NCBI GenBank assembly: GCA_021791145.1
Contig: JAJYXE010000002.1
Location: forward strand, 1-55,031
Length of the DNA stretch: 55,031 bases
Direction of reading: 5' to 3'
Origin: Actinomycetes bacterium
GTDB taxonomy: Bacteria > Actinomycetota > Acidimicrobiia > Acidimicrobiales > RAAP-2
The notes beneath the pieces are model-generated. The model made no database searches. It was not told where the DNA came from and was given only the letters and a program-made list of their open reading frames with translations. Below are positions 1 through 7,033 of this stretch, piece by piece (position 1 is the stretch's first letter; the number at the start of each line of letters is the position of its first letter). The position numbers were made by a program, and so were the translations under genes.

Positions 1-138
1 CCCGCGCGCGGCCACCAGATCTCCCCGCGGCCGGACACGGACCTCCCCGGAGGTCCATCACCTCGCGGCCCCTCCCTGGCCCTCCCTGGCTTCGATGGGC
101 GCTGGGAATACCCCATCGAGCCAAGGAGGAACACCCTC

Positions 139-333
139 ATGTTGTCCAAGGAGAGACAGATGGAAGTACTCGAGGCCGATCCCTTGCTCGCCCAGTCGGC
201 CATCGACCGGGTCACGAGCGCGGCGTGGGAGCTCGTCATCGAGGGCGAGTCCTACCGCAAGCGGGAGAAGCCGACGCTCGGGACCCCACCCGACGAGGGT
301 CCGCCGAGCCGCCGGGGAAGCCGGCGGAGTTGA
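139..333 (+). pseudogene. C-terminal remnant of an IS21-family IstB helper ATPase
   Basis: The 64-residue frame contains a stretch (about residues 13-46) that reads like the C-terminal end of IstB proteins: [11 protein letters not shown] followed by [15 protein letters not shown]. In IstB this segment follows the AAA+ ATPase core, and none of the Walker motifs or the partner transposase IstA is present here. The tail after the match is low-complexity Arg/Pro/Gly sequence. A good ribosome-binding sequence (AAGGAGGA, 123-130) precedes the ATG, so a short peptide could still be made. I call it insertion-sequence debris. Bases 1-138 show nothing recognisable except a short CCCTCCCTGG duplication. 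The family assignment rests on a short motif from memory, so it is moderate. Confidence 0.5.
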
Positions 334-454
334 CAGGACCGGGACTGGCCGAGATCATCGCCGGAGCCGGTGGCGGTGGTCGAGAGGTGGTCCCGTGCTG
401 CTGGCAACGGGGTGGTCCCATCGGACTGGCAAACGACGGGGCAAACGACGGTAT
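334..454. other. Unassigned sequence between IstB and MFS remnants
   Basis: No credible gene, promoter or terminator was seen here. It holds a short imperfect repeat (ACGACGGGGC / ACGACGGTAT near 434-452). It probably contains the junction between two decayed genes. Confidence 0.4.
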
Positions 455-726
455 CCTGACCCGGCTGAGCATGTCTCCGGTGCGACCGACGGTGGCGACG
501 ACCGCCATCACGAGCATGTAGCCCATCAGGATCCACAGCGGTAGGAGACGTTCGCCGGCTGGAGCGGGTTCCCCTCGAGGCCCCGGAAGATGACGGGCAA
601 CGCGATCATCAGGCTCGTGGAATCGAGCGACGCGAGCAGCACCCCGATCGTCGTGTTCGAAAGGACGACCCACTTGTAGCGGGGTCCTACGTTCGCGGCC
701 GTGGAGAGCTCCACCACCTCTCCCAC
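455..726 (-). pseudogene. Frameshifted N-terminal fragment of an MFS (DHA2/EmrB-type) transporter
   Basis: From a GTG at 726 the minus strand encodes a classic DHA2-family N-terminus: YKWVVLSNTTIGVLLASLDS then TSLMIALPVIFRGL. This is the first transmembrane helix with its conserved LDxT region. After NPLQPANVSY (around 547) the frame breaks, and the match continues in another minus frame as LLPLWILMGYMLVMAVV and GRTGDMLSRVR, which is TM2 and the motif A region. The similarity stops near 455, where unrelated sequence follows. Intact relatives have around 450-550 residues and 12-14 helices. Only two helices remain here, so the gene is broken by both a frameshift and a truncation. It lies next to the IstB remnant, consistent with decay after an insertion-sequence event. 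Confidence 0.75.
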
Positions 727-770
727 TCGACCGATGCCACGGATCGCCCTCGTCCGAGCGAAGGGCCGGC

Positions 771-882
771 GGTCCCCGTCCGGCGGTCCCCGTCAGGCGG
801 TCCCCGTCCGGCGGTCCCCGTCCGGCGGTCCCCGTCAGGCGGTCCCCGTCCGGCGGTCCCCGTCAGGAGGTCCCCGTCAGGG
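771..882. repeat. 14-bp tandem array, eight units
   Basis: The ten bases GGTCCCCGTC start at 771, 785, 799, 813, 827, 841, 855 and 869, exactly 14 bases apart. The four linking bases are CGGC or AGGC, with AGGA before the last unit. The period is not a multiple of three, so the array is not a coding repeat. Its right end covers the stop codon of the patatin-like gene (877-879). It separates that gene from the MFS remnant. Confidence 0.95.
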
Positions 883-1779
883 ACCCGGTCGTGCGGCCCG
901 GTCAGGCGGTCCCGTCGAGGCGCGATCTGGGGCCTCGAGAAGGGGAGAGGAGGGCTCGAGTGGTGAAGGACCGGCGTCGAGCCACGCCCGCGTCCGTTCG
1001 TACGCGGCCTTTGCGAGCCGGCCGCCGTGACGGTAGTCGAAGGTGCCGAGCGCGGCTGGCTGGGCGGACGGGACGACGAAGACCCTTCCCCCGTCGGCTC
1101 GCGCACGCAGAGCCGCCTCTTCCGTCTCGCGACGAGCGATCCGGCTGGTCACGAGCGAGACCGAATTCATCGCCACCCCGACGGCGCCTCGAGGAGGGCG
1201 GTGCCGGGGAGCCGTGGCGGTCGTGACCACGTAGACGTCGCGCGCCCCCAGGTCCTGGGCCTGGCGGACCGGGCGGCTCGCCGAGAGGCTGCCGTCGACC
1301 AGCCACCGCCCGCCCACGGCCACCGGCGGGAAGAGCCCCGGGATGGCAGCGCTCGCGACGAGCGACTCCACGATGTCCCCCTCCGTCATCGTGACCGACT
1401 CACCCGACAAGGCGTCGGTCGCCGTGATCGCCAGACGGGTCGGCGCGTCCTCGATTCGCGTCAGCTCGACCCAGCGCCGGATGAGCGAGCGCAGCCGCTC
1501 GGTGGAGACGAGGTGGTCCCGGACTCCGAGGAACCCGGCCAACGCCCGAAGCGGGCTCAGCCGGACGACGTCCCGGCGCTTCAGCTCGCTCCAGGCGGAC
1601 ACGAGCTCGCGCGCACCGACAGCCCCGGGGCGGGTGACGAGGAAGGCCGCGTTCAGGGCCCCCACCGACGTGCCGACGAACAGATCGGCTTCGATCCCCG
1701 ACTCGACAAGGGCGAGGACCGTACCGGCCTGCAAGGGGCCGAGGTTGCCGCCGCCCGAGAGCGCGAACGCCACGGTCAT
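877..1779 (-). CDS. Patatin-like phospholipase family protein
   Basis: The 300-residue protein starts MTVAFALSGGGNLGPLQAG, which is the patatin oxyanion-hole glycine motif. The nucleophile elbow G-T-S-V-G follows (about residues 36-40), and the catalytic aspartate lies in the VDGS motif (about residues 161-164). Together these give the Ser-Asp dyad of patatin/RssA-type lipid acyl hydrolases, and the length fits the family. The last 30 residues are a Pro/Ser/Arg-rich tail that runs into the 14-bp tandem array and is probably unstructured. I chose the ATG at 1779 because the patatin fold begins immediately after it; the open frame upstream has no homology. No neighbour suggests a specific lipid substrate. 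Confidence 0.88.
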   Translation of the reverse strand: MTVAFALSGGGNLGPLQAGTVLALVESGIEADLFVGTSVGALNAAFLVTRPGAVGARELVSAWSELKRRDVVRLSPLRALAGFLGVRDHLVSTERLRSLIRRWVELTRIEDAPTRLAITATDALSGESVTMTEGDIVESLVASAAIPGLFPPVAVGGRWLVDGSLSASRPVRQAQDLGARDVYVVTTATAPRHRPPRGAVGVAMNSVSLVTSRIARRETEEAALRARADGGRVFVVPSAQPAALGTFDYRHGGRLAKAAYERTRAWLDAGPSPLEPSSPLLEAPDRASTGPPDRAARPGP

Positions 1780-1903
1780 GCTCTCCAATTTGCCGCTCTG
1801 GCCCGCCCGCGGGAGCTGCAGGGGTCTTTCGGCCCTGCGCGCGCGGAGGCGCGCACGCGAAGCATGATGGCGGTGGGAGGGTCGGCGACGTGGGACGGCG
1901 ACC

Positions 1904-2641
1904 ATGACCGGGAAGTACGAGCAGGACCGTACGCTGCACGAACCAGGCGACAGGCGAGGGGTTTCGTCGCGTCGAAGGCGAAGTGACGCGCTGGCCGGCC
2001 CCATCCCGACCGCGGCGAGAGCCAGGAGCGCGGAGGAGCGCGCCACGCCGGCGCATCGGAGACGTGGAGCTCGCGTCGAGACGGCCCTGCGGGTCGGCGT
2101 GATCGTGGTGGCCGCGCTGATCGTCGGCTTCGGGGGGGCGCTGGCCGCGCTGCGGCTGCGCGGCCCTATTTCCACGGCACCTCGGGTCGCCGAATCCGTC
2201 CCGTCGCTGCAGCACCTCCCTGCCGTGCGCACCGGCTCCCCGTCGCGGTCGCGCACCGGCTCCCCGTTGCGGTCGCGCACCGGGAGCGTGCCTGCAGCCG
2301 CGCCGAGCACTCCACAGACGAGCCCACCGACGAGCCCATCCGCCGCGCAGGTGGTCGTGAGCGGCGCTCGGGCGCCCGCGGGAGGCGTACCCCACCTCAT
2401 CTCGGTCAGCCCCGCGGCCGGGGGCGCTGGCCAGAGGATGACGGTCTTCGGCGTCGGCTTGTACAGCCCGGACGGCTTGGTCCAGGCGTCGCTGGGCGGA
2501 GCCGACGCCCCCACCAGCTGCACGACGGAGACGACGTGCGTGGTGACGGTCCCAGCAGGGCTCGGCCCGCCACGACGGCTCCCCCTCAGGATCCAGACCC
2601 AGGGCGGCACGTCCAACGCACTGTCCTTCTCGTACGAGTAG
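1904..2641 (+). CDS. Membrane-anchored IPT/TIG-domain protein
   Basis: The 245-residue product has an Arg-rich cytoplasmic N-terminus of about 60 residues. One transmembrane segment follows (about residues 62-86, ALRVGVIVVAALIVGFGGAL), then a Ser/Pro/Thr-rich linker, then an immunoglobulin-like IPT/TIG domain (about residues 160-245, starting PHLISVSPAAGGAGQRMTVF and ending NALSFSYE). It is most likely a single-pass surface protein with an extracellular Ig-like module. The function is unknown. The linker contains a 24-bp direct duplication. The true start could lie downstream of 1904, since the first 50 residues are low-complexity. The gene is divergent from the patatin-like gene and just upstream of the M50 protease. 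Confidence 0.72.
   Translation: MTGKYEQDRTLHEPGDRRGVSSRRRRSDALAGPIPTAARARSAEERATPAHRRRGARVETALRVGVIVVAALIVGFGGALAALRLRGPISTAPRVAESVPSLQHLPAVRTGSPSRSRTGSPLRSRTGSVPAAAPSTPQTSPPTSPSAAQVVVSGARAPAGGVPHLISVSPAAGGAGQRMTVFGVGLYSPDGLVQASLGGADAPTSCTTETTCVVTVPAGLGPPRRLPLRIQTQGGTSNALSFSYE
2228..2285. repeat. 24-bp in-frame tandem duplication inside the IPT/TIG gene linker
   Basis: Units of 24 bases beginning CGCACCGG start at 2228 and 2252, and a third partial copy starts at 2276. The period keeps frame and duplicates an RTGSPxRS peptide in the extracellular linker. Confidence 0.9.
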
Positions 2642-2676
2642 CGAGCGGACCGATGCGCGGGCGGATCGACCGCGTC

Positions 2677-2715
2677 GGCAGGATCCGCACGCGACCAGGC
2701 AGGATCCGCACGCGA
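2677..2715. repeat. 18-bp direct repeat upstream of the M50 protease
   Basis: GGCAGGATCCGCACGCGA occurs at 2677-2694 and again at 2698-2715, a 21-base period. The second copy ends five bases before the ATG at 2721. It may affect ribosome access, or it may be a simple duplication. Confidence 0.9.
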
Positions 2716-2720
2716 TCGCG

Positions 2721-3839
2721 ATGAAGCAGAGCGTCCGCCTCGGCACGATCCGCGGCATCGCCGTGCGCGTGCACTGGAGCGTCGTGCTGCTCCTCGCCAT
2801 CTTCGCATGGGAGCTGGCCGACTACGAGCTTCCGGCTCGCCCGGGCCATCCCGAAGCAGGCGACTGGGCGGCCGGTGTGGTCGGGGCGAGCGTCCTTTTG
2901 CTCTCGCTGCTCGCGCACGAGCTGTCGCACGCGCTGGTGGCGAGACGCCACGACGTCGCCGTCCGCTCCATCACGCTGTTCGTGTTCGGCGGCGTCACCC
3001 GGCTCGAGGGGGAGGCCCACACGCCGAGCGCCGATTTCCGGATCGCCGCGGCAGGGCCGGCGGCAAGTGTCGCGCTGGCAGGGATCTTCCGAGGCGCCGA
3101 AGCGATGGCCGCCCTGGCGGTGCACGGCCTTGTCGTTGCCACGTTGTCATGGCTCTGGGAGGTCAACCTGCTCCTGGCCGCCTTCAACGTGGTCCCGGCC
3201 GCTCCGCTCGACGGAGGTCGGATCCTGCGGGCCGCGCTGTGGCGGCACTGGCAAGATCGCGCACGCGCCACCCTCGCGGCCGCACGGTTCGGACGCGGCT
3301 TCGGTTTCGTCCTCGTCGTCGTCGGCGTCCTGGGCCTGCTCTACGTCGGGGTCACCGCGCTGTGGGCCGCGCTGATCGGGTTCTTCCTGTACTCGGCGGC
3401 CGCCGGCGAAGAGCAGTACGCGCGTCTCCAGCGCGCGCTCGGCGGTCTCACCGTCGCCCAGGTCATGACTCCGGACCCGCCGACGGCGCGGGGCTCGACC
3501 ACCGTGGCCGACCTGCTCTGGCACGCGCACTGGCCCGACCGCAGCGACGCAGTGGTCGTCGTGGACGAGCACGGGACCTTGAGGGGCGTCCTCACCGCCC
3601 AGGCGGTCCGCAGGCTCCGCTCCCAGCAGCTCTTTGCGACCACGGTCGACCAGCTCGCGATCCCGCTCGTGATGGTGCCGGTCGCCCGGCCCGACGACCC
3701 GGCCGACGTGCTCGTCGAGCGCATCGTCACCCACGAGGGTCGTCCTGCGTTGGTCACCGACGCCGGAGGTCTCCTCGTCGGCGTGGTCAGCCTGGAAGAC
3801 GTGGAGCGTGCGGCTCGCTGGGCGATCCGGCGGCGGTAA
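2721..3839 (+). CDS. Site-2-protease family (M50B) zinc metalloprotease with CBS-domain pair
   Basis: This is a 372-residue polytopic membrane protein. The zinc motif HELSH is at residues 66-70 in a transmembrane helix, and the second metal-ligand motif NVVPAAPLDGGRILRA lies in a later helix (about residues 155-170). Both are diagnostic of SpoIVFB/Rip3-type intramembrane proteases. After about residue 240 come two CBS repeats (AQVMTPDPPTA... and a second ending VGVVSLEDVE), which in such proteins bind adenine nucleotides and tune activity. It probably cleaves a membrane-spanning substrate such as an anti-sigma factor, but no candidate is adjacent. The ATG at 2721 has no strong ribosome-binding site; it is the natural start before the first hydrophobic helix. 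It is convergent with the downstream aminotransferase. Confidence 0.92.
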   Translation: MKQSVRLGTIRGIAVRVHWSVVLLLAIFAWELADYELPARPGHPEAGDWAAGVVGASVLLLSLLAHELSHALVARRHDVAVRSITLFVFGGVTRLEGEAHTPSADFRIAAAGPAASVALAGIFRGAEAMAALAVHGLVVATLSWLWEVNLLLAAFNVVPAAPLDGGRILRAALWRHWQDRARATLAAARFGRGFGFVLVVVGVLGLLYVGVTALWAALIGFFLYSAAAGEEQYARLQRALGGLTVAQVMTPDPPTARGSTTVADLLWHAHWPDRSDAVVVVDEHGTLRGVLTAQAVRRLRSQQLFATTVDQLAIPLVMVPVARPDDPADVLVERIVTHEGRPALVTDAGGLLVGVVSLEDVERAARWAIRRR

Positions 3840-3847
3840 CCGCGGCA

Positions 3848-3864
3848 GCGGCTGTGCCAGCCGC
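3848..3864. terminator. Hairpin between convergent genes
   Basis: GCGGCTG-TGC-CAGCCGC forms a perfect 7-bp stem with a 3-base loop, ending 29 bases from the aminotransferase stop and 9 bases after the protease stop. It has no T-run, as is common in GC-rich actinobacteria. It could end transcription from both sides. Confidence 0.55.
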
Positions 3865-3893
3865 GGGGCGCGACCCCGCCCCCGACGGCCGCC

Positions 3894-5078
3894 TCATCCG
3901 GCGTCCGTCGACTCCTCGAAGCGGCGCACGAGCAGCGCGAGCGTCTCGTTCAACCGGTCGACCTCTTCGAGCGTGTTGTAGTGGGCGATCCCGACGCGCA
4001 GCGCGTCCCTCCACTGCAAACGCTCGTAGAGCGCGAGCGCGTAATAGTTGTCCCCGCTCCAGACGCCGAAGCCCTCCTTTGCGAGCGCCGCCGAGAGCTC
4101 CGCCGAAGGGATGCCTTCGTAATTCACGAGGAACGTCGGGACCCTGCCCTCCATGCTGGGAGAGCCGTACAGTCGGGTGCCCTCCGGCATCCCGGCGAGG
4201 AACCGCTCACCGAGCCTGCGCTCCCACGCCACGATCTCCTCGGTTCCCCCGATCGCATCGAGATAGTCGAACGTGGCGACGAGGGCGGCGAGCAGCTCGT
4301 AGGGGAGCGTGCCCGTCTCGAAGCGGTGGCCGACCGGTTCGTTCGCCGACGGCCGGGCCTTGTACGGCCGCCACGACTCGACGAGCTCCCGCCGACCGTA
4401 GGCGATCCCGAGGTGCGGGCCGCAGAATTTGTACGCGGAACAGATGAGGACGTCGGCGTCGACCGCCTTGACATCGATGGGGAAGTGCGGGGCGTACTGG
4501 ACCGCATCGACCCACGCGATCGCACCCGCCTCGTGGGCGAGCGAGCACACGCGCGCCGCGTCGACCACGGTGCCCAGCGCGTTCGAAGCGAGCGGGAACG
4601 CGACGACCCGGGTGCGCGAGCTCAAGAGCCCTTCGAGCTCGGCGTAGTCGAGGGTGGTGTCCTCGGCGATCCCCACTTGACGGACGACCAGGTCCTTGTC
4701 GTGGGCGAGCTCGAGCCACGGCGCGACGTTCGCGTCGTGGTCGAGCGCGGTGACGACGATCTCGTCCTTGGGCGACAGCGTCCGACCGACCGTGCGCGAC
4801 AACGTGAAGTTCAAAGAGGTCATGTTCGCGCCGAAGGTGATCTCCTCTGGCGTCGCACCCAGGAACGTCGCGGATCGCTCACGCGCCTCGTCGACGAGCG
4901 CTTCGATCCTCCGGCTCGTCTCGTAGGGAGCGCCGAGGTTGCCGCTCGCCTCACGGTAATTGCGGGCCACCGCTGCCGCCACCATGTCGGGCACCTGGGT
5001 GCCGCCGGGGGCGTCGAAGAACGCGAAGCCCTCCGAGAGAGACGAAAAGCGCGCCCGGACTGCGTCGACGTCGAGCAC
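3894..5078 (-). CDS. Class V aminotransferase, cysteine-desulfurase-like (VC1184 type), no catalytic Cys
   Basis: The 394-residue PLP enzyme of the aspartate-aminotransferase fold class V has its Schiff-base lysine in SAYKFCGPHLG and the cofactor-contacting Asp in WVDAVQYAPH. At the C-terminal position where NifS/SufS enzymes carry the persulfide cysteine (GHHC or similar), this protein reads GVWSGDNYYALALY, so it is probably not a sulfur donor. The pattern matches the 'cysteine desulfurase family protein VC1184' subfamily of unknown reaction. The GTG at 5078 is preferred because AGGAAGG lies five bases upstream; a GTG at 5084 overlaps that site. The gene is divergent from the molybdenum-hydroxylase operon across a repeat-filled gap. 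Confidence 0.83.
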   Translation of the reverse strand: MLDVDAVRARFSSLSEGFAFFDAPGGTQVPDMVAAAVARNYREASGNLGAPYETSRRIEALVDEARERSATFLGATPEEITFGANMTSLNFTLSRTVGRTLSPKDEIVVTALDHDANVAPWLELAHDKDLVVRQVGIAEDTTLDYAELEGLLSSRTRVVAFPLASNALGTVVDAARVCSLAHEAGAIAWVDAVQYAPHFPIDVKAVDADVLICSAYKFCGPHLGIAYGRRELVESWRPYKARPSANEPVGHRFETGTLPYELLAALVATFDYLDAIGGTEEIVAWERRLGERFLAGMPEGTRLYGSPSMEGRVPTFLVNYEGIPSAELSAALAKEGFGVWSGDNYYALALYERLQWRDALRVGIAHYNTLEEVDRLNETLALLVRRFEESTDAG

Positions 5079-5254
5079 GGTCACCTTCCTTCCTTCTCGG
5101 CGGCCCGAACGCCGCCGTTTCGCACGTCTCGCCCCCCTGCGGAGGCGAGGACTGCCAGCATGCCCACACCCACCCCGCCCACACGGTAGTCCCGCCAGGA
5201 GCGCGAGGATGCCGAGGGCGTCCCCGCCCCGACCTGCCGGGGCCGGCCTCTGCA

Positions 5255-5450
5255 GCCCCAGCAGCCCGGTCCGGCCCCGGCAGCCCCAGCAGCCCGGTCC
5301 GGCCCCGAGAGCCCCGGCAGCCCGGCCCGGCACCGAGAGCCCCGGCAGCCCGGCCCGGCACCGAGAGCCCCGGCAGCCCGGCCCGGCACCGAGAGCCCCG
5401 GCAGCCCGGCCCGGCACCGACAGCCCAGCAGCCCGGCCCGAGCCCCGGCC
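5255..5450. repeat. 28-bp tandem array, seven units
   Basis: Units start with GCCC(C)[A/G]GCAGCCCGG at 5255, 5283, 5311, 5339, 5367, 5395 and 5423, each 28 bases after the previous one. The first two carry GGTCCGG variants, the middle four are nearly identical, and the last is diverged. There are no unique spacers. The period is not a multiple of three and is twice that of the array at 771. The array ends a few bases before the predicted -35 of the coxM promoter. Confidence 0.95.
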
Positions 5451-5453
5451 AAG

Positions 5454-5483
5454 TTGAAAGTTGATCAAACCTGCGCGTACGCT
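5454..5483 (+). promoter_or_regulatory. coxM operon promoter with TTGATCAA operator-like box
   Basis: TTGAAA (5454-5459), an 18-base spacer and TACGCT (5478-5483) form a plausible sigma-70 promoter. The palindrome TTGATCAA (5461-5468) sits inside the spacer, two bases after the -35 hexamer. The arrangement is the same as at 46513-46542. The position is ideal for a repressor. The regulator is inferred to be the GntR protein encoded at 11183-11965. Confidence 0.6.
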
Positions 5484-5597
5484 CGCCGGTGGTGGACCGT
5501 TGCCGGCATCCCCGAGCCACTGGTGAAGTCCCGCAGGACCCCCCAGAGCGACGGGCCTGGCGAGCCGTGTGATCGGAGCGATCGGAGGTACTGGACA

Positions 5598-6494
5598 ATG
5601 CTGCTCGAGCAGGTCGAGTACGTGCGGCCGGCGTCGGTGGACGAGGCGCTGGCGCTCCTTTCCGAGGACGAGGGCGCGGCGCCGCTCGCGGGAGGACAGA
5701 GCCTCGTGAACGTCCTGAAGAACCGGGTGGCGTCCGTGGACGTGCTCGTCGACATCTCCAGGCTCGCGGAGCTCCGGCGCATCGAGCGCCGTCCCGACGG
5801 CTCGCTTGCCATCGGGGCGTGCGTCACCTACGACGAGCTCGACCGCTCCGAGGACGTCCGCGCTCGCCACGGGGTCCTCGCGGACGTCGCCGCCCACATC
5901 GAGGACCAGCAGATCCGCAACAAGGGGACCATCGGAGGGAACTGCTGCCTGAGCGATCCGACGAACAACCTCCCGCCGATCCTGGTCGCGCTCGGAGCGA
6001 CCATGCAGGTCCGCTCCCGCACCGGGGTGCGTACGGTACCTGCGGACCAATTCTTCAAGGGCTACTTCGCCACCGCGCTCGAGCCCGGCGAGCTGCTCAC
6101 CTCGATCGAGGTGCCGCCGCTCGGCGAGGGCGAGGGCGCCGGGTACGTGTCACTGTCGGTCGCCGCCGACGCCAAGGCGATCGTGCGCGCCGCGGCGTGG
6201 GTCCGGGTGGAAGAGGCGGTTCGGGACGCCCGCGTCGTCCTCGCCCACGTGCTGAACGTGCCCGTGCGCGACGGCGCGGTCGAGTCCGCGCTCGTCGGCA
6301 GCAGCCTGGAGCCCGAAGCGATCCGAGCTGCGACCGCGATCGCGGCCGACAGCCTCGACCCGGTCTCCGACTTCCACGCAGACCCGGAGTACCGAAGGAA
6401 GATGGCCAAGGTGGTGGCGCACCGAGCGGTGGTGCAGGCGGTCGACGCCGCCCGCCAGGGCGCCAGGGCCGGAGAGCAAGGGAGCAGGAGATGA
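5598..6494 (+). CDS. coxM: Molybdenum hydroxylase FAD-binding subunit (CoxM/XdhB-like)
   Basis: The 298-residue medium subunit of a xanthine-oxidase-family enzyme carries FAD and passes electrons from the iron-sulfur subunit to an acceptor. The two FAD-binding motifs are present, AGGQS (31-35) and TIGG (111-114), followed by the CO-dehydrogenase flavoprotein C-terminal domain. The ATG at 5598 follows GGAGG at 5584-5588. Its TGA overlaps the ATG of the next gene (ATGA), so the subunits are translationally coupled. The substrate cannot be told from this subunit; 'coxM' names the family, not CO oxidation. Confidence 0.93.
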   Translation: MLLEQVEYVRPASVDEALALLSEDEGAAPLAGGQSLVNVLKNRVASVDVLVDISRLAELRRIERRPDGSLAIGACVTYDELDRSEDVRARHGVLADVAAHIEDQQIRNKGTIGGNCCLSDPTNNLPPILVALGATMQVRSRTGVRTVPADQFFKGYFATALEPGELLTSIEVPPLGEGEGAGYVSLSVAADAKAIVRAAAWVRVEEAVRDARVVLAHVLNVPVRDGAVESALVGSSLEPEAIRAATAIAADSLDPVSDFHADPEYRRKMAKVVAHRAVVQAVDAARQGARAGEQGSRR

Positions 6495-7033
6495 GCGAGA
6501 TGGAGCGAGGCGACACCCATTCGGTGTCGATGGTCGTGAACGGCGAGAGGGTGACCAGGATCGTGCCGGCCCGCAGGCTGCTCGTCCACTTCCTGCGCGA
6601 CACACTCGGGCTGACCGGGACCCACATCGGATGCGACACGGGCAACTGTGGGGCCTGCACGATCATCGTCGACGGCAAGCTCGTGAAGAGCTGCATGATC
6701 CTCGCGCCCCAGGCGCACGGCGCGGAGATCGAGACCGTCGAGAGCCTGGCCGGCCCCGAGGGGCTGAGCCCGCTCCAAGAGGCGTTCCACGAGCACCATG
6801 CGCTCCAGTGCGGCTACTGCACGCCCGGCATGCTCATGAGCGCGACGTACCTCCTCCGCCAGAACCCCGAGCCGACCGACGAGGAGATCCGCCGGGGGAT
6901 CCGGGGGAACCTCTGCCGCTGCACCGGCTACGTCAACATCGTCGAGGCGATCAGGTCCGCGAGTACCCGCCTGCGCGGTTCGCTCGACACCTTGGAAGAG
7001 CTCGAGCGGCTCGAGAAAGGAGCGGTGCGTTGA
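6491..7033 (+). CDS. coxS: Molybdenum hydroxylase 2Fe-2S subunit (CoxS/XdhC-like small subunit)
   Basis: The 180-residue small subunit carries two [2Fe-2S] clusters. The plant-ferredoxin-type cluster ligands are Cys48, 53, 56 and 68 (GCDTGNCGAC...KSC). The second cluster uses Cys107, 110, 142 and 144 (CGYCTPGM and LCRCTGY). It relays electrons from the molybdopterin site to FAD. The ATG at 6491 overlaps the coxM stop. The last 20 residues, rich in Glu/Leu, extend beyond the usual family end. The TGA at 7031-7033 overlaps the TTG start of the large subunit. Confidence 0.95.
   Translation: MSEMERGDTHSVSMVVNGERVTRIVPARRLLVHFLRDTLGLTGTHIGCDTGNCGACTIIVDGKLVKSCMILAPQAHGAEIETVESLAGPEGLSPLQEAFHEHHALQCGYCTPGMLMSATYLLRQNPEPTDEEIRRGIRGNLCRCTGYVNIVEAIRSASTRLRGSLDTLEELERLEKGAVR

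Larger units (their letters stand above)
5079..5597. other. Repeat-rich divergent intergenic region
   Basis: This gap of about 520 bases between the aminotransferase (minus) and coxM (plus) carries no credible gene. It holds the 28-bp tandem array (5255-5450), the predicted coxM promoter with its TTGATCAA box (5454-5483), and a leader of roughly 100 bases. That leader ends in a clear ribosome-binding site, GGAGG, at 5584-5588. The part from 5085 to 5254 shows only GC-rich sequence. Confidence 0.7.

Noticed and set aside
3894..5078. Aminotransferase as a molybdenum-cofactor sulfurase serving the divergent Mo hydroxylase
   Set aside because: The catalytic Cys region reads SGDNYYAL, so no persulfide-forming Cys is present where desulfurases have it.
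5255..5450. 28-bp array as a possible CRISPR
   Set aside because: The units are directly joined without unique spacers and no cas gene is nearby.
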